Shown: positions 34,330 to 45,355, numbered from the stretch's first letter. The stretch is 64,000 bases of DNA from Henricia sp. BOLD:AAB3569 (GCA_037783545.1 JBBELK010001202.1:62001-126000); one strand, 5' to 3'. Translations and numbers: made by a program. Notes: generated by a model from the sequence alone, not told the origin.

Positions 34330-35020
34330 TTAACACAGCTGTAATCTCGACCTGTAACTGAACGTCCAGCTTAACATCATGTTAACACGGTGTTAACACT
34401 ATGTTAATTCTATGCACTGAACATATAGGGCGAAGTCAACTCTGGGTTGCGTGTTAGTTAAATTAGTGTAACAGATTTGTTAACTTATTCGGAATTGTGA
34501 CCTTGGAACAAACACCGTGTTAACTCGATGTAACACGATGTTTAGGACGTGTTAGTGTTACATCTCATGATAGTTCAACACGTACACACGTCATACATTA
34601 TGCTACACATCGTGTAGTGTAACAGATCTGCTAACAGATAACTATCTGAAGGTATTTCCCAACTTGAAAATTAGGGGTCCAAAAGTGTGACGTACATGCT
34701 TTTAAAGATTTTCAAGTGTTTTAGTGATTGAAAGTGGTTTCCCAGCAGAAAATATTTATTTTGTATTTCCAAAGTGCCACTTAAATTTAATATTTGTTTG
34801 TGAATAGAGTACTCAGGTTTAATGCAAACTCAATATACAGCCATTTTTTATTGGCGTATGTAACGGGAACCAGTCTAAGTGATAACAAGGACTTATTGCA
34901 ACTATAGAAGGCACTATCCAAAGCATAGGACCTACAGCTAAACAGGCGCCGATTTTAATTCACGCGTCCCATACACATATGTATTACCTGCAGTCCCACA
35001 TTACCTGCATACTACCCTAC
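34330..35020. other. Stretch rich in GTTAACAC-type motifs
   Basis: GTTAACAC, TGTTAAC and CGTGTTA variants recur at least ten times between 34365 and 34630 without regular spacing. The remainder shows nothing recognisable. Confidence 0.55.
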
Positions 35021-35024
35021 ACTA

Positions 35025-35792
35025 ATTCTAATGGAAAACTACTCGACGCCCCTTTTCCAGAAAAAGGGGGGTTGCGTGTATTTCTTATGGAAATCTTCTC
35101 GACTCCCCTTTTTTCAGAAAAAGGGGAGTCGCGTGTATTCTAATGGAAAACTTCTCGACTCCCCTTTTTCAGAAAAAGGGAAGTCGCGTGTATTTCTAAT
35201 GGAAAACTTATCGACTTTCCTTTTCCAGAAAAAAGGGCGTATAATTATAATGGAAAACATCTTGACCCTCCTTCTTTCAGAAAAAGGGGGGTCGCGTGTA
35301 TTTCTAATGGAACTCTTCTCGACTCCCCTTTTACAGAAAAGGGGAGTCGCGTGTATTTCTAATGGAAAACTTCTTGACTCCCCTTTTCCAAAAAGGGGAG
35401 TCGCGTGTATTTCTAATGGAAAACTTATCGACTTTCCTTTTCCAGAAAAAAAGGGCGTATAATTATAATGGAAAACCTCTTGACCCTCCTTCTTTCAGAA
35501 AAAGGGGGGTCGCGTGTATTTCTAATGGAACTCTTCTCGACTCCCCTTTTACAGAAAAGGGGAGTCGCGTGTATTTCTAATGGAAAACTTCTTGACTCCC
35601 CTTTTCCAAAAAGGGGAGTCGCGTGTATTTCTAATCGAAAACTTATCGACTTTCCTTTTCCAGAAAAAAGGGCGTATAATTATAATGGAAAACTTCTTGA
35701 CCCTCCTTTTCCAGAAAAGGTCGGTATTAGGCCTAGTCGCGTGCATTTCTATACTGGAAAACCTCTCGACGCGTGTATTTCTAATTGAAATC
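35025..35792 (+). repeat. 54-bp satellite in 217-bp higher-order units
   Basis: Monomers of about 54 bp read CTAATGGAAAACTTCTCGAC, then CCCCTTTT.CAGAAAAGGGG and GTCGCGTGTATTT. Each contains an inverted pair around GACTCCCC / GGGGAGTC. Four-monomer blocks recur at 217-218 bp (ACTTATCGACTTTCC at 35206, 35423 and 35641), a higher-order pattern. The array resumes at 37894 after an insertion. Since 54 is a multiple of three, several frames stay open, and I do not treat them as genes. Confidence 0.92.
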
Positions 35793-35796
35793 TTAA

Positions 35797-37889
35797 AGGA
35801 ACACGTTGCCTTCAGATTTCACGAAATCTCACGTTTGAGGGTGTTCCTTATACTTATTAAGAGTTGTTCTTGCAATAAAACACATTTAATGTGTTATAAT
35901 TAGTGAATGGTAATTACAAAAACAAACACTGACCTCTGACCCCCACTACATGTCCCGCGAAATGTATACGTATTTCAAGCCGTCAATACGATCGTCCGGG
36001 TAGTGGGCAAAATGCAGCGACGAACAGGAGTTAGGCTGGCGCCGTAGCCAGTGGTCAGGTAAACCTATCAGATGAACGCAAGGTACCATACAATTCTCCG
36101 CCTCCCGAGCATGGAGCTATATATAAGAACTAGAGTGCGCACTTATCACGTGACCCCGTGCCTGTGCGCGGTACCCGGGCGTGCCGCCCTGGGACCGCGT
36201 CCGCCATTTTGTTAGTGGTCAAAATGATTGATAAATACCCGGATGTATCCACTGCAGTCAACCGCGCGGCAGCTATAAATGGGCTTTTAAATGATTTATT
36301 GGCTGTTTAACGCCAGTCATGAGTGAGCTTTTTCTATTGTACCTAGGCAGGTATAAGTAACGTACACCTCTGCCACTAATTATGACATAATAATGTCACA
36401 AAAAGTGCGAATTTTGTTAGAAACGTGATTTTAGAAATGAAAAAAATACAGTTTTTCTCTTGAAAACGCTAGGTTATGCTATGTACTTAATGCATGGTGA
36501 ACGGTAGAACGGTAGTTTTTCCCTTAGGCAGTCGGTTTCACCGGGAAATCCTGCACCTTACAGTCGCGCTGAACTAAATTATCCCAGAAATTTGAATTAA
36601 GTTCGACGTATGAAACAATTTGGAGCGACTTGGTTCGCCAGAAGTCGAAAGATCGAACGACTGAACAGCGACTTGGTTTCAGACGTCGATCTTAAGTGTG
36701 CGCGCGGCTCGCATACCGACGCCTGTCTGAAACAAAATTTTAATCGGAACGATCGTGCGCCTGTATGAAACGGGTGTTACTTTCCCCCAAGTTAATGGCT
36801 GAGGTACTAGTATACCCGAATGCTCTACCTACACACGCAAAAAGCAGTGGGGGACGTAGCAGGAAAGAACTAGGAAGTTGATCGTGGCTTCAGACCTTGT
36901 GTGCAAAATAGATGAGGCAGGCTGAAAAAAAATCCAGTGTTTCCTCACAAAATCTTAAACTTTCCCACTCCAAATTTCGAGTTTTTCCATCAAATCTGCA
37001 CATTCTAATGCTAGATAAGTCATTAAAAAAAATTATGATCAACTCCCCAAATCTTGTACAGTACCCGGGCGACGATTTTGAATGTTGTTTGGCCCATGGG
37101 GAAAGAAAAGTGTTTGGCCTAACTAAAGTTTCAATCTTTTAAAGTAAAATATAAACATGGGACAATGATCCGACAGTCAGGATGATTGTAGTTAGCAACC
37201 ACATCTTTCTGCACCCCTATCGCTGAAAGCATAATCTTAAAATAAAATTAAAGCTGAAAATACGCATGTCGTCAATACATTAGCACGTACTTTTTGCCCA
37301 CTAACAAAATGGCGTCCACGCACCCTTGAGGGCACGGGGTCACGTGATAAGTGCTCACTCTAGTTCCTATATATAGCTCTGTGCTCCCGAGACATGTGTG
37401 AAATGTAAACCCATACACACACACACACACCGACTGGCTGTCAAAAAATGGATCGTCAAGAGAACACAGCAGACGCGTCAAAAAAGAAAAAAACGAAAAC
37501 CTCGCCAATCAGGGTAAGAATATTGTCATGGGACAAACCGATAGAAAGGACTTGGATGATTAATACCCAATAGTTATTGTATACACGAATTTAAAAAACA
37601 GGCACATCACACGCAACGGAGGAAGGAAAAATAATTTCTTTCTCCAGGCTGGAAATAAGACTAATATAATTTCTCCGCCATTGATGGGAGTCAAGATTTT
37701 GACTCCCATAAATGGCGGAGCGTGCTGCTTCGAGAAATTACGCAAAATTGAAGCATTTCTAAGGTACGTTTGTGTGGATCATTATATTCTACTTTTTAAA
37801 CATCTTTCAGATCGTGCTCATTATACTTCAAACGCTTGTAATAGCCCAAAAACGCCCAATAAAGCGCAACCCGAAGGCAACGTGTTCCT
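35797..37889 (+). mobile_element. TTAA-flanked transposon (AGGAACACGTTGCCTTC ends)
   Basis: AGGAACACGTTGCCTTC and its inverse bound the element, with TTAA at 35793-35796 and 37890-37893. It interrupts the 54-bp satellite. It is the opposite-orientation relative of 50562-55086. It contains a short frame MDRQENTADASKKKKTKTSP starting at 37449 and followed by a good donor (GTAAGAAT), perhaps the remnant of a transposase first exon. A hAT-type element is inserted at 36110. Confidence 0.9.
36110..37383. mobile_element. Nested hAT-type element with long inverted ends
   Basis: The ends (CATGGAGCTATATATAAGAA left, inverted on the right) stay complementary for about 60 bp and again further in around GCCATTTTGTTAGTGG. 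The 8-bp duplication CTCCCGAG flanks it (36102-36109, 37384-37391). The relative at 54.8 kb has the same site with a single CTCCCGAG and no insert, which confirms the boundaries. A 76-codon frame at 36912-37142 is unrecognised. No transposase found. Confidence 0.9.
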
Positions 37890-37893
37890 TTAA

Positions 37894-37980
37894 CGACCCT
37901 CCTTTTTCAGAACAGGGGATCGCGTGTATTTCTAATGAAAAAAATATCCACCCTCCTTTTTCAGAAAGTCGTACGTACCT
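37894..37980 (+). repeat. Continuation of the 54-bp satellite
   Basis: GACCCTCCTTTTTCAGA and GCGTGTATTTCTAATG units resume directly after the TTAA element. Confidence 0.85.
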
Positions 37981-38067
37981 AATCGTTGAAAATTCGTGGC
38001 AAAAATCGCAAACCCTTAATTGCTCGATGCAAAAAAACATTGAAAGGCCTTCCACTATAAACGTTAA

Positions 38068-38194
38068 AGGCACAGCTAAGGCTCGTCAGCAATGCGCGTG
38101 CGCCAAATTCATGCAACGAAATACGCGGCTCGATCCATATGCGTATTTCGTGGCACGAATTTGGCGCGCGCGCATTGCCGACGATCCTGTGCCT
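38068..38194. mobile_element. 127-bp hairpin MITE with TTAA duplication
   Basis: AGGCACAGCTAAGGCTCGTC and its imperfect inverse (ending CCTGTGCCT) form a nearly full-length hairpin, flanked by TTAA at 38064-38067 and 38195-38198. Confidence 0.88.
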
Positions 38195-38199
38195 TTAAT

Positions 38200-39249
38200 G
38201 CACTTTGACCATTTATATTCAATGTATTATAGCTCCATGGTTACATGTTAAATTCTGGCATTAACATTTTCAGGTTGTATTTTAATGAATTCATTGAAGT
38301 CCAAAGAATACAATGCACACAAATATAAATGACTCATAAACAATTAAAAACAAAACACAATACATGTACATGAAAATCCACTAAATTTATCTTGGAGTAG
38401 AATGCCACAATGCATAGTATGCTTTTATTGCCGTTCTCACGGTGTTCGAGTTGAACCATATGCAGTACATACAGATTTGAAACTACCGCCTCATACCGCA
38501 ATGCATTGGGGGTTTGCAGTGAGGCAAGGGTCAAGACCCCACCGCTAAAGTGGGCTGAACCAGGAATGCAGCTATCGTGTCGTGTTGCAGCTCTCGTGTC
38601 TTATTGGCTACTGTCTTTTACACGCAAAACCATGGCAGCCCAGTAATGCAAATCTCACACTGGATTCTACCGTATTTTGTTTCCCAGTACTGCAAACTAG
38701 TTTTGCGCAACCAGGGTGCATATGTGAACTCAAACTTATTTGTTTACCAAACTGTTCACATTGTTGAATTAATAATGATCCTAATTTGAAGTTGATGGAG
38801 GCCTATAAGAAAACGATTATATCTTCAACCGCTGTATATAATATTTTGGTGATTAGCCTACTGTATATAGGCCTTGGGCCAATTACCATGGAGGAAGATC
38901 CCTCCACGTGGGCCAACTTGCAACCATGGAGGAAGAAAACACATGGGCCAACTAAAAAACATACTAACTTCGAAATCAGTACTGCAAACCACATGGTAGA
39001 ATTGCCTTCAGACTAGGCCAATTTGTTTAGTGGTTGGGTCTTGGAATTACCATGGAATTATACACACAGTCATGTGATCGTACAACTTCTAGTCACGGCC
39101 AAGGACGACCTTTGCTATTCACTGAGTACACGGTACGCACGCAATGTAGGCCTACATCCAACATGAACAATTTATTAATACGTCAAAAATCCAGCCAATC
39201 GGAAGCAAACATGCAAATATTGGCCTTTACCATCCTGGGAAAAAAAATT
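38200..39249. other. Unassigned stretch
   Basis: No gene recognised. ACCATGGAGGAAGA duplicates locally near 38888 and 38924. The end (39205-39248) matches, in reverse, the sequence around 25750-25800. Confidence 0.5.
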
Positions 39250-39262
39250 ACGCGGCCTGGGG

Positions 39263-39642
39263 GCGTAATTTATTTTACACCACTGCGAGGGGAGAACAAT
39301 GGGGTTTGTACCTTTTTAGCGTCTTGAGAGGAGACTATATAATAGGTTAGGGTTCAGGGTTAGGGTTTAGGGTTGGTTATTTTAAAGGAATTTAGGTTTG
39401 CAACCAGCTTCGTGGTCTGGTTAGAAGAGAGCTCGACTTGTAATCATAAGGTCCCTGGTTCGAATCCATGCATGTTTGGGATTTTCCGAAATTTCTCGGT
39501 TTCTTCTTGTTCTCTAATAGTGAGAGTAAGAGTTGTCACTATTTCCAAGATTGTCACTCGAGAAGTGTCAGTCATTAGAACTTAGACTCTATTCGGGTTG
39601 GCAAATTGGGGTGTACCCCTCGCTGCGGTGTAAATAAAAAAC
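39263..39642. mobile_element. 380-bp insertion with 13-bp direct flanks, telomere-like and tRNA-like segments
   Basis: The 13-bp string ACGCGGCCTGGGG lies on both sides (39250-39262, 39643-39655). Imperfectly inverted ends (TTTTACACC..GCGAGGGG left, CCCCTCG..GGTGTAAA right) bound a segment with degenerate TTAGGG units (39341-39377) and a tRNA-like stretch (39405-39476). Its class is unclear. Confidence 0.6.
39405..39476 (+). pseudogene. Decayed tRNA-Thr(TGT)-like sequence
   Basis: An A-box-like TGGTCTGGTTAGAAG (39413-39427) and a B-box GGTTCGAATCC (39457-39467) flank an anticodon loop reading CTTGTAA. The 3' half of the anticodon stem has lost its pairing and the acceptor stem does not close, so this is a SINE head or tRNA remnant rather than a working tRNA. 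Confidence 0.6.
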
Positions 39643-39655
39643 ACGCGGCCTGGGG

Positions 39656-40808
39656 CTTATGCATGGTTTTACGCAAATTGCGACTTGGCTGAACTTTGGC
39701 CTTCAATTGACCCAGGACGGAAGGGTCAGATGAAAATGTTAACACAAAGAACATTGTAGTCCATGATCTGATCTATAATGTCTGCTAAATATGAAGACCC
39801 TGGGCCATGTGGTTTTATAGAGGGAAACATTTTACGAAATGCATTTGGGGTCATTTTCATGAAGAAAATCCACTTTTTTGCCATTTTTAAATTATCATAA
39901 TTACGTAATCAGTTATGTCATGGTGATGTTCTACATGGTGGTGGAAGTTTGTGATGGGGCCCATGCATGTACCTAGTTTTATAAAGATCAAGCGTTGTTT
40001 AATAGCTAATATTGCTTCATAAGTACAAAAACATACAACAAATGTGATTTTTGAATTGGCTGAACTTTGACCTTCGATTGACCCAGGAAGGAAGGGTCAG
40101 ATGAAAATGCCTACACTAAGAACATGGTAGGCTAGGATCTGATCTATATGTCTGCTAAATATGAAGACCCTGAGTCATGTGGGTTCATACAGGGAAGCGT
40201 TTTACGAAATGCATATTTTGGTAATTTTCATGATAAAAATCCACCTTTGTGCCATTTTAAAATTATTATAATTACGTAATCATTGACGTCATGGTAACGT
40301 TCTACATGGTGGTGGACGTTTGTGATGGCGCCCATGCCTGTACCTAGTTTTATGAAAATCAAGCATGGTTGAATAGCTAATATTGCTTCATAAGTACAAA
40401 CAAATACAAAAAATGTGATTTTTAAATTGGCTGAACTTTGACCTTCGATTGACCCAGGAAGGAAGGGTCAGATGAAAATGCCTACACTAAGAACATTGAA
40501 GCTCATGATCTGATCTAAATGTTTGCCAAATATGAAAACCCTGGGTCATGTGGTTTGGGCAAGGGAACCATTTAAAAAAGTGCATATTTCGGCAATTTTC
40601 CGCTTTTTAGGCATTTTTAAAGTGTTATAATGACGTAACGGATGACGTCACAATGAAGCCATTCTTGGGTGCACACCTCTTATACTATGTCTTTGATGTC
40701 ACCAAGTTTGGTTAATATCAATGTTTGGGAACAACCTGAAAAAGCGCCGACAACGCCCATGCGCTTTGTCTATGGGAAAAAAATCAGAAGAAGAAATAAA
40801 CGGGAAAA
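39656..40808 (+). repeat. Three ~370-bp modules of the CAAGTTTGG-type repeat
   Basis: GGCTGAACTTTGACCTTC starts modules at about 39690, 40065 and 40432. Each continues with GGAAGGGTCAGATGAAAATG, CATGATCTGATCTA and a TGACGTCA or degenerate form. The block ends in a purine-rich tract joined to the next head at 40809. It is a distant relative of the 2.2-kb repeat. Confidence 0.85.
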
Positions 40809-41375
40809 AAAACTAGAGCTACGTCTGTTCTATGAACAGGGCGTAGGGCTTTTTCACATTTTTTTACTTGAAAAATGAGCATGCTTACCTTGTAAAATTA
40901 GATGTTGTTAACATATTAACTATTTAACTTAAAAAAATATTAACATTTAATGCGTTACCTTTAAAGGACTGATGACGTAACCAATGTTTTAACTACAGAC
41001 ATGTTTGGTGGTCGACGTACTCTATAAGCACCACTATGGGCTAATTTGCGCTAACATTGCTATGAAAGGGTCATTTTAAGATTTGTTAATTTCGCCGCTA
41101 GAGGGCGCATTTTTTGGAAAGATTTACCTTAGACACTAACACTGCCAACCCGATCTCGGCATCGTTGACCACTTTTACAAAATAGGTTTATTAAATGCAC
41201 TTCCGGTTTCTACCGGAAGTGAGCAAGGTAAAAGGTCAACACCATATTTTTGAATACCCTACCCTAGTTGAACCATAACACAGTAGACTAGCTCTGAACA
41301 CGTTCAAACTACAAGGCAGAGTTTGACCAATAGGGAATAAGTCAAAGGATGTGGGCATCTGAATAATATTGATGA
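40809..41375 (+). repeat. AACTAGAGCTACG-headed repeat, truncated
   Basis: Matches 24412-24990, including the hairpin head, GGGCTTTTTC and the inverted ACTTCCGGT / ACCGGAAGT pair near 41200. It stops where the SINE begins. Confidence 0.82.
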
Positions 41376-41683
41376 GATTTATATAGCGCACATATCCACC
41401 CAGCAGGGTGCTCAAGGCGCTGTTACCATTATTACCGCTGCCATCAGGGAATCACCAGAACCATTTCGCTTTAACTAGGTGGCTGCTGGTCAGGCGCACA
41501 ACACTATCAGCAGTTAGATTGTGGCATTCCCCTTAACAGCTTCCCATATATCGCTTGGGTTTACGAGGCAACTGGGATTAAGTGCCTTGCCCAGGGACAC
41601 AGACACGTTGGTCGAAGTGGGGTTCGAACCTCCAACCTCTGATTGGGAGTCCCGCTTCATACCCACTAGACCACACGCGTAAG
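41376..41683 (-). mobile_element. tRNA-derived SINE, full length
   Basis: Read on minus, the head has an A box (TGGTCTAGTGGGTATGA) and a B box (GGTTCGAACCC, 41620-41630), the internal RNA polymerase III promoter of tRNA-derived SINEs. A body with GGGCAAGGCACTTAATCCCA follows, and the tail reads AGCGCCTTGAG...GTGCGCTATATAAAT. The tail resembles the 3' end of the LINE at 50989-54695, so that LINE family may have mobilised it. Confidence 0.82.
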
Positions 41684-41699
41684 ATGTACACGTTTGCCC

Positions 41700-42125
41700 G
41701 CCACATTGAAACAGGAGGAATTGCTCCTTTTTGCAAAGGTTCCCGAAGTTACCCAAATGCACGTCCGGACGTTATCGTTAATCGTCGGGTATGATTCGTC
41801 ATTGTTTCGAGAATTTGAGTTGACGTCGCGTGCACTATGCGTGCCGCTGCGTGTGTATTTGGTGATGCAACGGATTCAGAACAACTACGCAGTGGCTATA
41901 GTTACGGTAACCATAAAGCGATAATGAATGGCTATATAGTTACGGGATTACAACAGCAGATTAAAAGTACAATATGGAGCTCAGCTGGGTGATGCAGACA
42001 AGGTTTGAATTTGCTTTTAGATGCTAGGCCTACATGTATATTAAAATGACATGTGTAATATATTAATTGTTTATGAATTGTTATTGAATTAACGCGCGCA
42101 AATTGACGTCACACTCTGCCAGCGA
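41700..42125. other. Unassigned stretch
   Basis: No gene or known repeat recognised. Confidence 0.5.
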
Positions 42126-42300
42126 ATAGACTACTAAAGTAAAAACGCCACCCTTTATGTGTTGCCATGGTTACTGGATCTACAGTAAAACCAGTGAACT
42201 GTTTCCCTGCGCTTTACCGATGGACGATTCAGATTAGCAGCGAATGTTTAGACCCAATTGCCATGGTAACTGACGTCACACTTCATCACACTTCAATTTT
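42126..42300. mobile_element. MITE, ATAGACTACTAAAG / GTTGCCATGG family
   Basis: ATAGACTACTAAAGT and TGTTGCCATGGTTACTGGAT on the left pair with inverted sequence up to GACGTCACACTTC on the right. Third copy of the family seen at 9373 and 30176. Confidence 0.75.
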
Positions 42301-42656
42301 ACCATATTGTTACTTGGTGATATGTATAAATGTATACTTATTTTTTTTAGAAGTAGTTTGGAAGCATGACAATTAATCCTCGTGCGCGCTGTCAGTCCGC
42401 TTTGCGAGCGTCGTGCGTCCATCGCCCATACTTCATAGGAACGCGTACAATACACACGGCGTAAGCGCGTTTTGGAATAGCCGTGAGCGCTTTAAACCCG
42501 CGCGGTTAGCTCATGCAGCCCAGTGTCGTCATTTGCCCATACTTTTCCAAGTCACGATTTTCAATGCACGATCGTTGGTCTATAGGTTTATAGGTCTGTG
42601 CATCAACGTAATTTATGAATGGCGCCCTCTGCCGGTCACGTACAGAAGTCGACATT

Positions 42657-43136
42657 TGGTGGCTTATGCATTGTTTTACGCAAATTTTGACTTGGCTGAA
42701 CTTTGGCCTTTAATTGAACCAGGACGGAGGAATCATATGAAAATGACTCCACCAAGCAAATTGTAGCCCATAATCTGATCTATAATGTCTGCTAAATATG
42801 AAGACCCTGGATCATGTGGTTTTATAGAGGGAAACATTTTAAAAAGTGCATATTTTGGTAATTTTCATCTGCTGTCTCACGATGTAGTCAGCGAAAAAAG
42901 ATTGTTAATTTTTAGTTTGTTTTGTTCACATTTGGGATGGAAATGCGATGTTTACTCGAAAAACTGATATAGGCCTACATATATTAGTCATCAAAGACAG
43001 AAATCAGAGCACATAATTTGTTAAGATTGAAAAAAATTTGGCCAAGAAGGAACATTTTTAAAAATTAGATTTGTTGAAGATGGTTCAATAAAATCCTGAC
43101 AATGACTTAATGATATCAGGCCTATATTAAGCTTTG
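42657..43136 (+). repeat. Partial modular repeat plus fragment shared with 25380-25595
   Basis: Starts GCTTATGCATTGTTTTACGC as at 39655, gives one partial module, then jumps at about 42905 to the sequence found at 25380-25595. The junction marks a deletion or a recombination between repeat copies. Confidence 0.8.
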
Positions 43137-43605
43137 CACCTTACTAAACCTAAAAAGAAGAAAACAAACATTGGAATGAATGCTTCACGGCAAAACTACG
43201 ACATTCCCTCAATAACATACAATTACTTTTTTGTAGAGAGTGGACTCTCTTAAATAAGACTGAAATAACATAAAAGATTGTATCCTACTTACTGTCCTTT
43301 TGTTAAACCATCTTCTCGGTGGGCGCCGTGTCACACGAGGCACACGGAATAGACAGCTAACGGTAAAAATTGATTTCTGCGACGTTTGCTCGCATTGAGA
43401 ACGGTCAAATATAAAACTAGGCCCCTGGCATAACACTGGTCACTGCTCAGTCAACCGAAAACATAATGACATGATCATGGTGTCATTTTAAAGAGGAGAT
43501 TGAACCCTAACAGATGATATCTCCCGTTCATTCATACGCGCCCTACTTTAGTTACAATTAGCAGTAATATCTCGGTTCGTTTTTTTAAATCCACCCTGTC
43601 TATAC
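43137..43605. other. Unassigned stretch
   Basis: No gene recognised. The minus-strand 75-codon frame at 43209-43436 has no family resemblance. Confidence 0.5.
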
Positions 43606-43608
43606 GCA

Positions 43609-45305
43609 AAGGTTGACTTGGCTGAACTTTGGCCTTCAATTGAACCAGGACGGAAGGGTCAGATACAAATGCCTACACGAACAAAATTGTAGCCTATCAC
43701 TATGAACATCTAACAATGGAAATTGGGCACACACCATTGTTACTAACAATGGGGTTACAATGAACATGTACATGTTTTTGCTCATAGTGTATGATCATAT
43801 CTATATGTCTGCAAAATATGACGACCCTGGGTTACGTGGTTTTGGCACGGGAAGCATTTTAAAAGTGCATATTTTGGTTATTTTCATGATAAAAATCCAT
43901 TTTTTTAATTATTTTAAAAAATTTATAATTATGTAATCAGTTATGTCATGGTAAAATGCTACATGGTGGTGGAAGTTTGTGATGGGGCCAATGCCTGTAC
44001 CCAGTTTTATGAAAATCAAGCGTACTTTAATAGCTAATATTGCTTCATAAGTAAAACAAAATACGAGAAAGGTGATTTTTGAATTGGCTGAACTTTGACA
44101 TTCGATTGACCCATGAAGGAAGGGTCAGATGAAAATGCCTACACGAAGAACATAGTAGTCCATGATCTGATATATATGTCTGTCGAATATGAAGACTCTG
44201 CGTCACGAGGTTTTGGCAAGGGAAGTATTGTAAAAATGGCATATTTTAGTAATTTTCATGATAAAAATCCACTTTTGTAGCATTTTAAAATTATTATAAT
44301 TATGTAATCAGTTATGTCATGGTAAAATTCTACATGGTGGTGGAAGTTTGTGATGGGGCCCATACAAGAAAGGTGAATTTTGAATTGGCTGAACTTTGAC
44401 CTTCAATTGACCCAGGACGGAATGGTCAGATGAAAATGCTTACACAAACAAAATTGTAGGCCATGATCAAATCTATATGTCTGCCAAGTATGACGACCCT
44501 GGGTCACGTGGTTTTGGCAAGGGAAGCATTGTAAAAATGGCATATTTTAGTAAATTTCATGATAAAAATCCACTTTTGTAGCATTTTAAAATTATTATAA
44601 TTACGTAATCAGTGACGTCATGGTGACGTTCTACATGGTGGTGGAAGTTTGTGATGGGGCCCATGCCTGTACCTAGTTTTATGAAGATCAAGCGTACTTT
44701 AATAGCTAATATTGCTTCATAAGTAAAACAAAATACAAGAAAGGTGATTTTTGAATTGGCTGAACTTTGACCTTCGATTGACCCATGAAGGAAGGGTCAG
44801 ATGAAAATGCCTACATGAAAAACATTGTAGTCCATGATCTGATATATATGTCTGCCAAATATGAAGACTCTGCGTCACGCGGTTTCGGCAAGGGAAGCAT
44901 TTTAAAAAGTGCACATTTTGGTCATTTTCGGCTTTTTAGGCATTTTTAAACTATTGTAATGACGTAACTGATGACGTCACAATGAAGCTAATCTTGGGTG
45001 CACACCTCTTATACTATGTCTTTGATGTGACCAAGTTTGGTTAAGATCGAAGTTTGGGAACGACCTGAAAAGGTGAGGAGAACACCTACGTGTTATGTCT
45101 ATGGAGAAAAAGTGAGAAGAAAAAAACGGAACAAAAAAAAAAATCAGAACGAAAACAAAGGCTTTTTCGTCCTAAACGAAAAAGCAAAAAAAAAAAAATC
45201 AAAACGAAAACAAAGGCTTTTTCGCCGCAAAGCGAAAAAGCCAAAAAAAAGACAAAGAAATCGTACGAGAGTAATAGGTGATCGGGCTGTTGGCCCGATC
45301 ACCTA
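43609..45305 (+). repeat. Four-module repeat ending in three hairpins
   Basis: Modules starting GGCTGAACTTTGACCTTC lie near 43620, 44083, 44384 and 44753. The tail is A-rich, with hairpins at about 45159-45188 and 45214-45241 (stem GGCTTTTTCGC) and a final TAGGTGATCGGGC hairpin at 45275-45305. It therefore carries the 3' signatures of both subfamilies in series. The frame through the tail (MVKIEVWERPEKVRR...) is a by-product. Confidence 0.85.
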
Positions 45306-45355
45306 ATAAAAAATTGTAGATTTTTTCGTTGAATGACTTTTTAACAATATAGGAC

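Noticed and set aside
35025-35792. CRISPR-like array
   Set aside because: Units are contiguous satellite monomers without unique spacers, in a eukaryotic context.
39405-39476. Functional tRNA-Thr gene
   Set aside because: Anticodon-stem pairing is lost and the acceptor stem does not form. Only promoter boxes and the loop are recognisable.
42413-42766. 117-codon frame
   Set aside because: It runs into the modular repeat starting at 42657 and has no family resemblance.
45037-45306. Basic 89-codon frame ending in K/R-rich repeats
   Set aside because: Translation of the A-rich tail and hairpins of a noncoding repeat.
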